A DNA stretch of 64,000 nt, from NCBI RefSeq assembly GCF_002005445.1, contig NZ_CP014692.1, positions 1,364,001 to 1,428,000 on the forward strand, in the 5' to 3' direction. Positions 23,927 to 33,466 of the stretch are shown here, piece after piece. This DNA comes from Acetobacter aceti. Its GTDB lineage: Bacteria; Pseudomonadota; Alphaproteobacteria; Acetobacterales; Acetobacteraceae. A model generated the notes under the pieces. It was not told the DNA's origin. It saw nothing but the letters and a program-made list of their open reading frames with translations, and did no database searches. The translations under genes and the position numbers were made by a program. Position 1 is the stretch's first letter; each line of letters opens with the position of its first letter.

Positions 23927-25231
23927 TTACCGATCGTCATCGGTCAGCGCGAGCACCGCGAGAAGCCCCATGATCGGCAGATTTTTCAGCAGTGCGCCGT
24001 ATGGATTTTTCCACAAACCGGGTTTCAGGGCAGTCAGTCCGGCGCTATATCCCGCGACAAGCCCGGTCTGCCGCAGCCACCCGCGTTTATGCACACGTCC
24101 GGTAAAGATTTCCCAGGCGAAAAACAGATCGACCAGAGAAAAGCCGTATCCTGTTACACGGGCCGCGCGGGGAGGCACTCCTTTCGTGGACAGCACGGTT
24201 TCGGCTTCTTTTCCGGCCGCCAGACCGGCCAATCCGGACCCAAGCCAGAGCAGACCGATGGACGCTGAAAGCGCCGGACGGAGAACATGCAGCTTCGCGT
24301 GCCATCGGTCCTGCACGGAGGAAGGATTTGCCTGCAGAAAATCATCCATGGAGCGGAGTGCGACGCCAAGCGTTCCCTGACCGTGGCTGGGCGGGGTAGA
24401 TGAGACATAATCCGTGGCCAGTTGTTCGCGGATGGCGCTGCAAAGACCGCCGATGGGAAAGACATCGCCCAGTCTGGCCAATACACGGGTGAAACCATCA
24501 GGCACCTTCATTTCCCGTGGAGCGGAAAAGCCCAGCCACGCCCGGATTTTCAGGGCGATATCGCGTGTGGTGAGCACTTCAGGGCCACAGACATCCACGA
24601 TCACCACCTGTTTTCCGGTGGCTGTGGTCAGCGCGGCGCGAACGACTTCCGCCATGTCGGGGAGGCATACCGGCTGGAATTTCTGACGTCCTCCGGCGAT
24701 GAGTGGCAGAACGCCCGGTAAGGCGCACAGGCCCCGTATTGCGCTGCTGCCGCCGTAACTGCCTTTGCCATAAAGGAATGAAGGACGAAGAATCACGATG
24801 CTCAGGCCGGGATACGCGACAGAGGCTTTCAGGAGCCGTTGCTCGCTTTCAAGTTTGGACGCGGCGTAAGGCGTCGTCGCGTGATCAATCCCTATCGCTG
24901 AAATATGCACGATACGGGTGACACCCGCCTGCCTGCTGGCGGCAAGAAGTTTCTCCGTGCCGGTGACATGCACATCATGCTCGGAAAAACCTGTGCCGCC
25001 TTTGAGAACGCCGGCACAGTTTACAACGACCTCGCAGCCCGCAAGCTGTGAGGCGAGGTCTTCGGCACGCCCTTTTACAAGATCGAATGACACGACGCTG
25101 GCGGCTGGAAAACGGCGAGCCGTGCGGGCCGCATCCCGACAGAAGAGGGTGACCGCATGTCCGTGACTCAGGAGATTGGCGACAATTTCCGAACCAATGA
25201 AGCCGGAGCCCCCTATGACCGCCACACGCAT
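23927..25231 (-). CDS. NAD(P)-binding Rossmann protein with C-terminal DoxX-like membrane domain
   Basis: 434 residues from ATG 25231. Residues 1-290 form an atypical short-chain dehydrogenase like NDUFA9/YbjT: VIGGSGFIGSEIV for the dinucleotide, HISAIGID, and YAASKLESEQ. Residues about 315-430 are hydrophobic with four probable helices (SIGLLWLGSGLAGL, GYGFSLVDLFFAWEIFTG and others) and look like a DoxX/DUF4345-type domain. The fusion would place a nucleotide-binding domain on the inner face of the membrane. First gene of the operon with the two small membrane proteins. Reaction unknown. Confidence 0.8.
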   Translation of the reverse strand: MRVAVIGGSGFIGSEIVANLLSHGHAVTLFCRDAARTARRFPAASVVSFDLVKGRAEDLASQLAGCEVVVNCAGVLKGGTGFSEHDVHVTGTEKLLAASRQAGVTRIVHISAIGIDHATTPYAASKLESEQRLLKASVAYPGLSIVILRPSFLYGKGSYGGSSAIRGLCALPGVLPLIAGGRQKFQPVCLPDMAEVVRAALTTATGKQVVIVDVCGPEVLTTRDIALKIRAWLGFSAPREMKVPDGFTRVLARLGDVFPIGGLCSAIREQLATDYVSSTPPSHGQGTLGVALRSMDDFLQANPSSVQDRWHAKLHVLRPALSASIGLLWLGSGLAGLAAGKEAETVLSTKGVPPRAARVTGYGFSLVDLFFAWEIFTGRVHKRGWLRQTGLVAGYSAGLTALKPGLWKNPYGALLKNLPIMGLLAVLALTDDDR

Positions 25232-25412
25232 TGTCTGCCCCAGTGTCGTTGAGAAAATCCCGGTCGTTTTTATGGAGTGAGGGTGTGACCGGCAAGGCGG
25301 CGTCGCCGGATACGCCCTTTCTGCCCATTGCAGAAATCTGGGAAGAAAAGGCGGACACGGTGACATGGAGCCTGACCGGCAACCCTCTGAAACAGGGTAA
25401 GGCGGTTTCCTG

Positions 25413-26420
25413 TTATTTGGCCGAAACGGTGGTGTTCATGCCCAGTCGGTCAAGTAACTGGCGGTCCCGGGTCGCTGCCGGGTTCGGGGTCGTCAGCAGA
25501 CGCTCGCCGTAGAAGATCGAGTTTGCCCCGGCGAGGAAGCAGAGAGTCTGCGCCTCGTCCGTCATGTTCTCGCGTCCGGCAGCGAGGCGTACATGGCTGG
25601 CAGGCATGGTGATGCGTGCGACGGCGATGACACGGACGAAATCGATCGGATCAACTTCCTCGGCCGTTTGCAGGGGGGTCCCGGCAACCTTGACGAGCAG
25701 GTTGATCGGCACGCTCTCAGGGTGCTTCGGCATGGAGGCGAGGGAGGCAATCATTCCTGCCCGGTCTGATTCACCTTCGCCCATACCGACAATACCGCCA
25801 CAGCACACATTGATGCCTGCATCGCGGACGTTTGACAGTGTGTCGAGACGGTCCTGATAGGTGCGTGTGGAGATGATCTCGCCATAAAACTCAGGGGAGG
25901 TGTCGATGTTATGGTTGTAGTAATCCAGCCCGGCGTCCTTCAGGCGATGCGCCTGCCGGTCATCCAGCATGCCCAGAGTGACGCAGGTTTCGAGACCGAG
26001 CGCCTTGACGCCTTCGATCATGGAGCAGACCGTTTCCAGATCATGATCCTTGGGGGAGCGCCAGGCGGCTCCCATGCAGAAACGGGCCGCTCCGGCTTCC
26101 TTGGCGCGTTTCGCTTCTGCAATGACGCCGTCAACCGCCATGAGTTTTTCCGCCTTGATCCGTTCTTCATGGCGTGAACTCTGCGGACAGTAGGCGCAGT
26201 CTTCCGGGCAGCCGCCGGTCTTGATCGACAGAAGCGTCGAGATCTGGATTTCTGTCGGATCAAAGAACTGCCGGTGCAGGGTCTGCGCCCGGTACAGCAG
26301 TTCGGGGAAAGGAAGATTCAGAAGCGTTTCGACTTCTTGGCGTGTCCAGTCGTGCCGTAGCGGCGTTCCTGCGTGCGTCTGAGACGGAGAAAGGGCGCTG
26401 AGGGAGCTGCCGTCTGCCAT
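25413..26420 (-). CDS. bioB: Biotin synthase
   Basis: 335 residues. Radical-SAM cysteines are in [13 protein letters not shown], and the second cluster site is indicated by further BioB motifs such as [44 protein letters not shown] and [11 protein letters not shown]. The conserved Arg-containing [13 protein letters not shown] is present. The enzyme inserts sulfur into dethiobiotin. Cytoplasmic. No other bio genes are adjacent, so biotin synthesis is split in this genome. Divergent from the EAL gene. Confidence 0.96.
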   Translation of the reverse strand: MADGSSLSALSPSQTHAGTPLRHDWTRQEVETLLNLPFPELLYRAQTLHRQFFDPTEIQISTLLSIKTGGCPEDCAYCPQSSRHEERIKAEKLMAVDGVIAEAKRAKEAGAARFCMGAAWRSPKDHDLETVCSMIEGVKALGLETCVTLGMLDDRQAHRLKDAGLDYYNHNIDTSPEFYGEIISTRTYQDRLDTLSNVRDAGINVCCGGIVGMGEGESDRAGMIASLASMPKHPESVPINLLVKVAGTPLQTAEEVDPIDFVRVIAVARITMPASHVRLAAGRENMTDEAQTLCFLAGANSIFYGERLLTTPNPAATRDRQLLDRLGMNTTVSAK

Positions 26421-26613
26421 GGCTGGAGGGTGTTCCTGTTATCTGCGGGGTGCTTCTTCTCGCACGGAATGCTCCCCATTTTCAACGCGCATAAGGGGAG
26501 CCAGAAAAGGATGATGACAGAAAGGCATCCTTTATCCCGGATTTGGGGTGATGAGAGACAAATGCTTAAGCACTTTTTATTATCTGTCCGGCATCGTGAT
26601 CCATTGAACTGCG

Positions 26614-28413
26614 ATGAGTGTGCCGGGTCAGATGGGGCTCCACGAAAATACTAAAATCACCGCTTCTACGGAACGCAGGCTGGAGCAACTGGCAGCGCTG
26701 GCGTTTGCGGCGGCAGATGTTCTGTTTGAGGTGGATCGTGCCTTCAGGATTCGCAATATTGGGGGCTCCATCCAGAAACTGACGGGGCACAGCGCCCGGA
26801 CTGTCAGAAACATGTCCTTGTTCGACATGCTGGTGCCTGCGGATCGTATCTTCCTGAAGCGTGTTGTTGAAGCATTCGATCAGGGAAAATCAGTCAAGCG
26901 TACGGCTGTGCGTTTTCTGCGTGGTGAAAGTGAAACCACTGTCGCCATGCTGGGCATGACGATCATGCCGGGCAGCATCGGTGAACGCCTTGTGACCGCG
27001 ACCATCCTGGATCGTGGTTTTGCCCCTTCTTCAACTGAAGATGGTTTTCTTGACCGTGCCTCCTTTCTGAACATGGCGCGGCACATGATTTCTGCCGGAG
27101 AGGGGACGGCGCAGTTCAATCTCGTGATGCTGGCGTTGCCGCTGATGATGAACAGTGCCGCCATGAGAGGCACGGCGCTCGGGCAGACATTTCTCGCGGA
27201 AATCGAATCGATTCTTCGCTTCAACAGCGAAAATGGGGCTGTCACACGTCTGGGAAATGGGGCTTATGCCTATTTCCAGAAAGCTGAAGATGACCCGAAT
27301 CTTATCGCGCAGAAGATTTCTGAAGCGACACAGGCGATGCTGACGCACCCCTGTATCCAGAAACTGCCTCTCGACACGCTGCTCATGGAATACAGCGAAA
27401 TCGAAACAGCCCTGAACTATGCGCTGGAGATGTTTGCCGACGAAAAGACCCGGCAGGAGATGACGTTCGAAAACCTGCCCGACTGTCTGGCTGCGGCGAA
27501 CAGCCGCGACCGGGGTATGGTGACATCCTGCCGCAACATTATCAGGGATGAGACATTTTTTCAGGTCTTGCAGCCCATTCTGACGCTGAAGACCGGCATC
27601 ATTCAGCATTATGAGGTGCTGACGCGCTTTGCGGAAGGGGTGGCCAGAGGAATTGCAAATACTGGCGATTTCATCCAGATCGCCGAGCAGATCGGCATGA
27701 TCAATACCTTCGACCTTCTGAACTGCGTGAAAACCATCAGGCTGCTTCAGCAGCTTCCCAACGGTATCCGTCTTGCTCTGAATGTCTCCGGACGTTCCGT
27801 GCAGTCCGCGGAATTCGCCAGCCAGATAATGAATCTGCTGGATTCAGCAGAGATGAAGGTCACGCCCTCACGACTGCTCATCGAGATCACCGAAACGCGC
27901 GGTATCACGAATTTTGAGGGGGCGACGGCGCTGCTCCAGTGGCTGGTGAAGCGGGGTCACAGGATTTGCCTGGATGACTTTGGCGCTGGCGCGATGAGCT
28001 TTGAGTATCTTCGTCGCTTTCCCGTGGATTTTGTGAAAATTGACGGGCATTTCTTTCGGAACGCCATGACCAGTGGTCGGGACAGGATTCTGATCAGGGC
28101 GATAGCCCGCTGCTCCTTCGAACTGGGGTGCAGAACGGTGGCGGAGATGATCGAAACCGAGGTCGACGCAGCTCTTGCGAAAGAATTGGGGGTTGAATGC
28201 GGGCAGGGCTGGCTGTTCGGTAAGCCGGTCACGGCGGATCAACTGCTTGCCTCGGCGGGGCGGGTGGCCAGCATGCAGGGCGCTTCTGCCCGGGAAGAGA
28301 TTGCTGTTTCCCGAACGACTTCCCTGCCGCATCAGCGTGCTGTTGCGGAACAGCCTTCGTCTTCTTCTCCGACTCTTGCAAAACCGGAAATCGTGCGAAA
28401 AAAAATCACGTGA
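26614..28413 (+). CDS. PAS-like and EAL-domain protein (cyclic-di-GMP phosphodiesterase candidate)
   Basis: 599 residues. N-terminal PAS-like region at about 20-140 (ADVLFEVDRAFRIRNIGGS). A middle region of about 170 residues sits where a GGDEF domain would be but shows no GGDEF signature. EAL domain at about 310-560: EVLTR replaces the usual EALLR, with INVS-like LALNVS, the metal ligands IEITET, DDFGAG and the Lys of FVKIDG, then AEMIETE and GQGWLFGKP. Key acidic residues are kept, so activity is possible. No membrane span. The last 45 residues are Ser/Pro-rich. Confidence 0.82.
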   Translation: MSVPGQMGLHENTKITASTERRLEQLAALAFAAADVLFEVDRAFRIRNIGGSIQKLTGHSARTVRNMSLFDMLVPADRIFLKRVVEAFDQGKSVKRTAVRFLRGESETTVAMLGMTIMPGSIGERLVTATILDRGFAPSSTEDGFLDRASFLNMARHMISAGEGTAQFNLVMLALPLMMNSAAMRGTALGQTFLAEIESILRFNSENGAVTRLGNGAYAYFQKAEDDPNLIAQKISEATQAMLTHPCIQKLPLDTLLMEYSEIETALNYALEMFADEKTRQEMTFENLPDCLAAANSRDRGMVTSCRNIIRDETFFQVLQPILTLKTGIIQHYEVLTRFAEGVARGIANTGDFIQIAEQIGMINTFDLLNCVKTIRLLQQLPNGIRLALNVSGRSVQSAEFASQIMNLLDSAEMKVTPSRLLIEITETRGITNFEGATALLQWLVKRGHRICLDDFGAGAMSFEYLRRFPVDFVKIDGHFFRNAMTSGRDRILIRAIARCSFELGCRTVAEMIETEVDAALAKELGVECGQGWLFGKPVTADQLLASAGRVASMQGASAREEIAVSRTTSLPHQRAVAEQPSSSSPTLAKPEIVRKKIT

Positions 28414-28551
28414 AAAGACGATTCCGGACGATATTCCATATTTTTTACGAAGCTTTACAGAGCCCCCGTCTTTTCAGTTCCTCTCTTGACCTTGTGGAGG
28501 TTTGGGCGCAGGCGAGGGCGTTTAAGCCATAAGTTCAGGACGGGGGAGGCA

Positions 28552-29382
28552 ATGAAGCACTGGAATATCGATCAGATGGACTGGAGCAGTTTTGAGCCAT
28601 CCAGAGTTGATCCGGATATTGTTGCTGTTGTTAAGGCAGCCTCTGTCGTTGAGCGAAACAGCGTGGATTATGCTGTCTATCTGAAGCACGTCTTTTCGGA
28701 CGACGCGGATTTTAAGGAAGCGGCTGATAACTGGGCGCTTGAGGAAATCCAGCATGGAGACGCGCTTGGGCGCTGGGCCATGCTGGCTGATCCGTCATGG
28801 GATTATCCGGCTGCGTTTGAACGCTACCGCAATACATTCCACATTGATCTGAACACGACAGCATCTGTTCGCGGCTCCCGCACTGGCGAACTCATTGCGC
28901 GATGTATGGTGGAAACCGGAACGTCTTCTTTCTACTCATCACTGGCGGACGCGACCGAGGAGCCTCTTCTGAAGGCCATCTGCAAGCAGATTGCCGCTGA
29001 TGAATATCGTCATTTCAAGCTGTTCTATGACCACATGCGGCGATACCTGAAGCGTGAACGCCTTGGAGCATGGGCTCGCACCCGGATTGCTCTGGGTCGC
29101 ATCACGGAGAGCGAAGATGACGAACTCGCTTCCGCCTACTACACGACCAATGAGCCGCCATCGGTTCGCTACGAGCGCAAACGCTGCATCGCCAGCTATA
29201 TGTCCCGCGCGCTCAAGTCCTATCGCCAGAAACACATCGACCGCGTCACGGGCATGGTCTTCAAAACGATCGGCTTCAAGCCGCACAGCCGCCTGCATGC
29301 TCTCGCTGCGCGACTGGTGTTTGCCCTGATCAAGCGTCGCCAGCGTAGTTTCGAGCGGGAAGCGGTGGCAATAGGCGCTTGA
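28552..29382 (+). CDS. Ferritin-like di-iron protein
   Basis: 276 residues from ATG 28552, which follows GGGGGAGG. The helical bundle carries two E-x-x-H-type iron motifs: ALEEIQHG near residue 65 and AADEYRHFKLF near residue 155, with Glu in METGTSSFY and VVERNSVDY as further ligands. It resembles stand-alone ferritin-like proteins related to acyl-ACP desaturase and rubrerythrin. Substrate and partner are unknown. The C-terminus is basic (RRQRSFERE). Single gene. Confidence 0.78.
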   Translation: MKHWNIDQMDWSSFEPSRVDPDIVAVVKAASVVERNSVDYAVYLKHVFSDDADFKEAADNWALEEIQHGDALGRWAMLADPSWDYPAAFERYRNTFHIDLNTTASVRGSRTGELIARCMVETGTSSFYSSLADATEEPLLKAICKQIAADEYRHFKLFYDHMRRYLKRERLGAWARTRIALGRITESEDDELASAYYTTNEPPSVRYERKRCIASYMSRALKSYRQKHIDRVTGMVFKTIGFKPHSRLHALAARLVFALIKRRQRSFEREAVAIGA

Positions 29383-29500
29383 GGAGCACCGCGGGCGGCA
29401 TGGTTTTGACCGGTTCAGGCCGCCGTCCTACCATGCCCGGAACAGGTCGTTGAAACAGGGAGCGAAAGCTCGCTCCTGTGTCACAAGGTGTTGTCTCTGC

Positions 29501-31582
29501 ATGTCGCGTTTGAAGAACAAAGTCCGTCATTCCGTCATACTCTCCTCACTGTCCGGCCTGATGCTGGCTTCCAGTCTCGTCACCCCCGTCATGGCCGCAA
29601 CAGCACGACATGGAGCCGCCATCCAGCCCTGGGGGTTCGATCTGGGCGGTCGCAATGTGACGCTGCTGCCGGGCAATGATTTTTTCGGGTATGCCAACGG
29701 CCGCGCTGTAAAAGCCATCACGATCCCGGCGGACCGGACCTCTTTCGGAGAGTTCGACGCCTTGCGCGACCTGTCGCAGAAGCGCGTGCGCGATATTCTT
29801 ACGGGTCTGGCTGGCAAACGCATCATTGCGACGCAGACAACGGAAGAGAAGCTGGCGGTGTATTACACCAGCTTCATGGATGAAAAAGCGGTCGAGGCAC
29901 TGGGAGTCAGGCCTCTTGAGACTGATCTCGCGGCTATCCGTGCCGTCAAGACACCGAGCGAACTGGCCCATCTGATCGGGACCGGGCAGACGTCTTTCCA
30001 GTTTTCCGCCTTCTCCCTGTCCATCCAGCCTGACGCGAAAGATCCAAAACGGTTTGCTCTGGGACTGGATCAGGGTGGTCTGGGCATGCCGGACCGGGAT
30101 TATTACCTGAAGCCGGAATTTGCCGCGAAAAAGCGGGCTTATGAAGCCTATGTCGCGAAGATGCTTCATCTCGTCGGATGGCAGGATGCCGACGCCCGCG
30201 CGAAGGACATTGTGGCGCTGGAAAGCAGGCTGGCTGATATTCACTGGCCTCGCGTCGAACTGCGTGATCCTGACAAGACCTACAACCCCACCACCGTTGC
30301 CGGTCTGACCGAGAAGGCGCCCGGCTTCGACTGGACCGCATGGCTCAACGGTGCGGGAATCAGTGTTCAGCAGGCTGATGAAGCCCGGATTATCGTTGGT
30401 GAGCCTTCCGCGATTGCCGGACAGGCGAAACTGCTTGGCGCTGAATCGCTTCCGGTCCTGCAGGCCTGGCTGGCATTTCACCTTGCCAACAATTCGGCTT
30501 CGACACTCTCTTCCGCCTTTGTGAACGCCTCCTACGATTTCAATCGCAAGACACTGGCGGGACAGCCGAAGCTCGCGGCACGCTGGAAACGTGCGACCGA
30601 CGCCACGGATGACGCGATGGGTTGGGCGATCGGCAGGATCTATGTCGACCGGTATTTTCCGCCCGAGAGCAAGGTCAAGATGGAGGCTCTGACAGCAGGC
30701 CTGAAAGCGGCGTTCCGTGTCAGGCTCCAGAACAACAGCTGGATGTCCGAGGCCACAAAGCAGCATGCGCTGGTCAAACTCGATCACTTCGACATTCAGG
30801 TTGGTTATCCCAAAAAATCCCGTGATTACAGCGATCTGACGATCACGCCGGGCGATGTTTATGGCAATGCGGCGCGCGCGGCCGCTTTTGAGTGGCGTTA
30901 CTGGCTGGCTCATCTCGGTAAACCGGTTGATCGCGATGAGTGGGAAATGACTCCCCAGACGGTGAATGCCTACAACCAGCCTGTCTTCAATGAAGTCGTT
31001 TTCCCGGCCTCGATCCTTCAGCCGCCTTTCTTTGATCCGCATGCGGATGACGCCGTCAATTACGGCGCGATCGGTGGCGTTATCGGCCACGAAATGACGC
31101 ACAGCTTTGACGATGAAGGCCGCAAGTTCGATGAAAATGGCCGTCTCAGCGACTGGTGGACCAAGGAAGATGCGGCGCGTTTCGAAAAGCTCGGAGACCG
31201 GCTCGGTGCGCAGTATGATGCGTATGAAGTGCTGCCGGGCGTGCATCTCAACGGCAAGCTGACCATGGGCGAAAACATCGCCGATCTGGGCGGCCTGACG
31301 CTGGCTCTGGATGCCTATCATGCGTCTCTGAACGGCAAGGATGCGCCTGTTCTGAGCGGGCTGAGCGGAGATCAGCGGGTCTTTCTGGGCTGGGCGCAGG
31401 TCTGGCGGATGAAGGTGCGTGAAGATCGCGCCAGACAGCTTGCCGTGATCGATCCGCACTCGGCGCCCGGCGCGCGCGTCAATCTGCCTGCTCACAATAT
31501 CGATGCATGGTACAAGGCCTGGAATGTGCAGCCCGATCAGAAGCTGTATCTTGCCCCGGACCAGCGGGTGAAAATCTGGTAG
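29501..31582 (+). CDS. Secreted M13 family zinc metallopeptidase (PepO/neprilysin-like)
   Basis: 693 residues from ATG 29501. A signal peptide (SVILSSLSGLMLASSLVTPVMAA) directs export. The long helical M13_N domain starts at GNDFFGYANG. The catalytic C-terminal part has zinc motif GHEMTHSFDDEG and the third ligand in GENIADLGG, then HAPG-like DPHSAPGARVN. The C-terminus ends VKIW, like the conserved RxW end of the family. It should degrade oligopeptides in the periplasm. Single gene with 51-codon-shorter start chosen over the open frame at 29450. Confidence 0.93.
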   Translation: MSRLKNKVRHSVILSSLSGLMLASSLVTPVMAATARHGAAIQPWGFDLGGRNVTLLPGNDFFGYANGRAVKAITIPADRTSFGEFDALRDLSQKRVRDILTGLAGKRIIATQTTEEKLAVYYTSFMDEKAVEALGVRPLETDLAAIRAVKTPSELAHLIGTGQTSFQFSAFSLSIQPDAKDPKRFALGLDQGGLGMPDRDYYLKPEFAAKKRAYEAYVAKMLHLVGWQDADARAKDIVALESRLADIHWPRVELRDPDKTYNPTTVAGLTEKAPGFDWTAWLNGAGISVQQADEARIIVGEPSAIAGQAKLLGAESLPVLQAWLAFHLANNSASTLSSAFVNASYDFNRKTLAGQPKLAARWKRATDATDDAMGWAIGRIYVDRYFPPESKVKMEALTAGLKAAFRVRLQNNSWMSEATKQHALVKLDHFDIQVGYPKKSRDYSDLTITPGDVYGNAARAAAFEWRYWLAHLGKPVDRDEWEMTPQTVNAYNQPVFNEVVFPASILQPPFFDPHADDAVNYGAIGGVIGHEMTHSFDDEGRKFDENGRLSDWWTKEDAARFEKLGDRLGAQYDAYEVLPGVHLNGKLTMGENIADLGGLTLALDAYHASLNGKDAPVLSGLSGDQRVFLGWAQVWRMKVREDRARQLAVIDPHSAPGARVNLPAHNIDAWYKAWNVQPDQKLYLAPDQRVKIW

Positions 31583-31676
31583 TCTGTGACTGTCTTTCAA
31601 AGGCCCGCCGTAAACCGGCGGATCTCTATCCCGTACCTTCCGACCTCTCTTTGGATACAGAAAAGAACATTTCCTG

Positions 31677-32432
31677 ATGACCGCATTTACGCTCGCCTAT
31701 CGGAACACTCCCCTGCACGCTGTGGTGGCGGCAGCTGTCGCGCGAGTGCTGGAAGCCTATGAAATCGAGCCGGATTACATCACCGGAGATGAGGCTTCCC
31801 TTGCGAAAATGATGGCCGACGGAGAAATCGATCTTTTCGCAACGGCATGGCTGCCCTCGATGGATGAGGGGCTGCTGTCTCCGACCGTCGAAACGCTGGG
31901 CAATCTCTATCGCCCGGGTTTCGGTTTTTTTGTCCCGGAAGGCGCTGATAGCCCTGTGTCTGACGTATCCTCGATCGAAGAACTGGCGGCGTCATCCGTG
32001 GCGCGCAACCTCATCACGCCCGAGAGTCTTGTCACCCGTGTCAGGCAGGTCGTGGCGGGATACCGTCTCACAGAGGCAGGTTTCACCATCGAATCCCAGC
32101 CTGATGAGCAGGCCTATGAGGCGGCTGCCGCTGCGGTGCAGGCCGGAGAGCCGGTTGTCATGCCGCTTTTCACACCCTGTTATCTCATCCATTCCCTTCC
32201 GCTTCGCCAGCTTGCAGATCCGAAAGGGACGGCGGGTGCGGAACTGGAAGCACGTCTGCTCATCAACAAAGCCACCCGAGCCAAGGCCGACAGTGATCTG
32301 ATTGATGAGCTGGACGAACTGACACTGGGTAACAAGGTGGTCAGCGCCCTCGACAACGCGCTCCGGAATCTGGGTATGAGCGCTGATCAGGCCGCCGAGG
32401 AATGGCAGCGTGGCAAACTCCTGCCTCGCTGA
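31677..32432 (+). CDS. Glycine betaine/choline-binding (OpuAC-type) domain protein without signal peptide
   Basis: 251 residues. The periplasmic-binding fold of OpuAC proteins is recognisable: LAYRNTPLHAVVAAAVARVLE at the N-terminus, IDLFATAWLPSMDEGLL and later PVVMPLFTPCYLIHSLPLRQLADP. The N-terminus begins straight with the first beta strand and has no signal peptide or lipobox, and no ABC transporter genes are adjacent. It may act as a cytoplasmic ligand binder or sensor. Followed 15 bp later by a small unknown gene. Confidence 0.75.
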   Translation: MTAFTLAYRNTPLHAVVAAAVARVLEAYEIEPDYITGDEASLAKMMADGEIDLFATAWLPSMDEGLLSPTVETLGNLYRPGFGFFVPEGADSPVSDVSSIEELAASSVARNLITPESLVTRVRQVVAGYRLTEAGFTIESQPDEQAYEAAAAAVQAGEPVVMPLFTPCYLIHSLPLRQLADPKGTAGAELEARLLINKATRAKADSDLIDELDELTLGNKVVSALDNALRNLGMSADQAAEEWQRGKLLPR

Positions 32433-32447
32433 AGTGTGGAGCTGAGA

Positions 32448-32768
32448 ATGCGGCCGGTGACGCTGGACTGCATGAACCCCGAGGCTGTTCCCCGGCTTCA
32501 TGGGGTGGATGGCATTCGCCTCGCCATGGCCATGACTGACACGCACCAGTTGAGTGTGGGTGAAGGGAGTGAGGCGGTCGTCGTGCAGCTTCCTCCGCAG
32601 GCGAGGGGAATCTTCCCTCTGATCGACGGACGCAATACGGTGGCTGACCTTGCAGTCCGACTGGAGACGCGTGGGGTCAGTGCGTCCCAGTTCGAGAGTG
32701 TGTGGCGGGCTACTGTGGCGGTGCTGGCGCCCTGCGGGCTGATTTCGATTTCTCTGCCGACACCCTGA
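32448..32768 (+). CDS. Small protein, possible winged-helix/PqqD-like fold
   Basis: 106 residues from ATG 32448, chosen because GGAG lies eight bases upstream; an in-frame GTG at 32436 overlaps this site. The second half (LPPQARGIFPLIDGRNTVADLAVRLE then a helix and GLISI) resembles the small winged-helix modules typified by PqqD and by the tails of some methyltransferases. No function can be given. It lies between the betaine-binding-like and DUF218 genes with gaps of 15 and 24 bp, so all three are likely one operon. Confidence 0.6.
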   Translation: MRPVTLDCMNPEAVPRLHGVDGIRLAMAMTDTHQLSVGEGSEAVVVQLPPQARGIFPLIDGRNTVADLAVRLETRGVSASQFESVWRATVAVLAPCGLISISLPTP

Positions 32769-32792
32769 AGGCCAATATCCTGAGGGACCGAG

Positions 32793-33287
32793 ATGCTTCC
32801 TGTCATCGTCTTCGGCGCTGCTCTGTATCCTGATGGCTCACCGCGCCCGGCTCTTGTGGCGCGTGTACAGGCTGCTCTCCGGTTTGGTGAGAGGGAAAGT
32901 GGCAGACTGTATGTGGTGACAGGCGGTGTCCCGCAGGCAGGGCAGACCGAGGCGGCTGTGATGGCTGGCTTACTGCTGCTCGAAGGCGTGCCGGACAGGG
33001 TCATTCTGCGGGAGGCACAGTCGGCTGACACATGCGACTCTGTAATTGCCTGCACGAAGCTTTTGCGTGAGCGGCGGTACGACGGTCCCGTTGCGGTCGT
33101 CACCAGTGATTTTCACATGATGCGGTGCATCGCCATGTTGCGTGCATTGGGCTGGACGACAGTGGCCGTACCTGCGCCGTCGCGTGCCGATCTGTCGCGC
33201 TGGCGTCGGCTGTGGGTGAATTTGCGGGAGTATCCGGCGACGGCATGGGATGTCCTGCTTGTCCTGATCTGGCGTTTTCGTCAGTAG
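32793..33287 (+). CDS. DUF218/YdcF family protein
   Basis: 164 residues. The family core is complete: VIVFGAALYPDGSPRPALVARV, the TGG in YVVTGGV, TEAAVMAGLLLLEGVP, the AQSADTCDSVI segment and VVTSDFHMMR. YdcF and ElyC/SanA relatives bind or process nucleotides or lipid-linked precursors and affect the envelope; the biochemical role here is unknown. No membrane anchor at the N-terminus, unlike ElyC. Last gene of the short operon. Confidence 0.82.
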   Translation: MLPVIVFGAALYPDGSPRPALVARVQAALRFGERESGRLYVVTGGVPQAGQTEAAVMAGLLLLEGVPDRVILREAQSADTCDSVIACTKLLRERRYDGPVAVVTSDFHMMRCIAMLRALGWTTVAVPAPSRADLSRWRRLWVNLREYPATAWDVLLVLIWRFRQ

Positions 33288-33466
33288 GGCGCGATTTTAC
33301 AGGGTGAGGCTGGGATGCGGACGTAAATCGATGCATCGAAGTGCTTTGTTGAGCTCAAAAGTTTTCTTGTTTCATACAATCGCGATCGTGCAACGCTTCC
33401 CGCTTCGGGCTGGAATAGGCAGATGTTAATTGCAAAATAACATGATATATTACGACATATCGTAAG

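Noticed and set aside
29546..31600. A very long (684-codon) open frame on the minus strand
   Set aside because: It is antisense to the M13 peptidase gene, which has a signal peptide and intact zinc motifs. The antisense translation resembles no family; such frames are common opposite codon-biased GC-rich genes.
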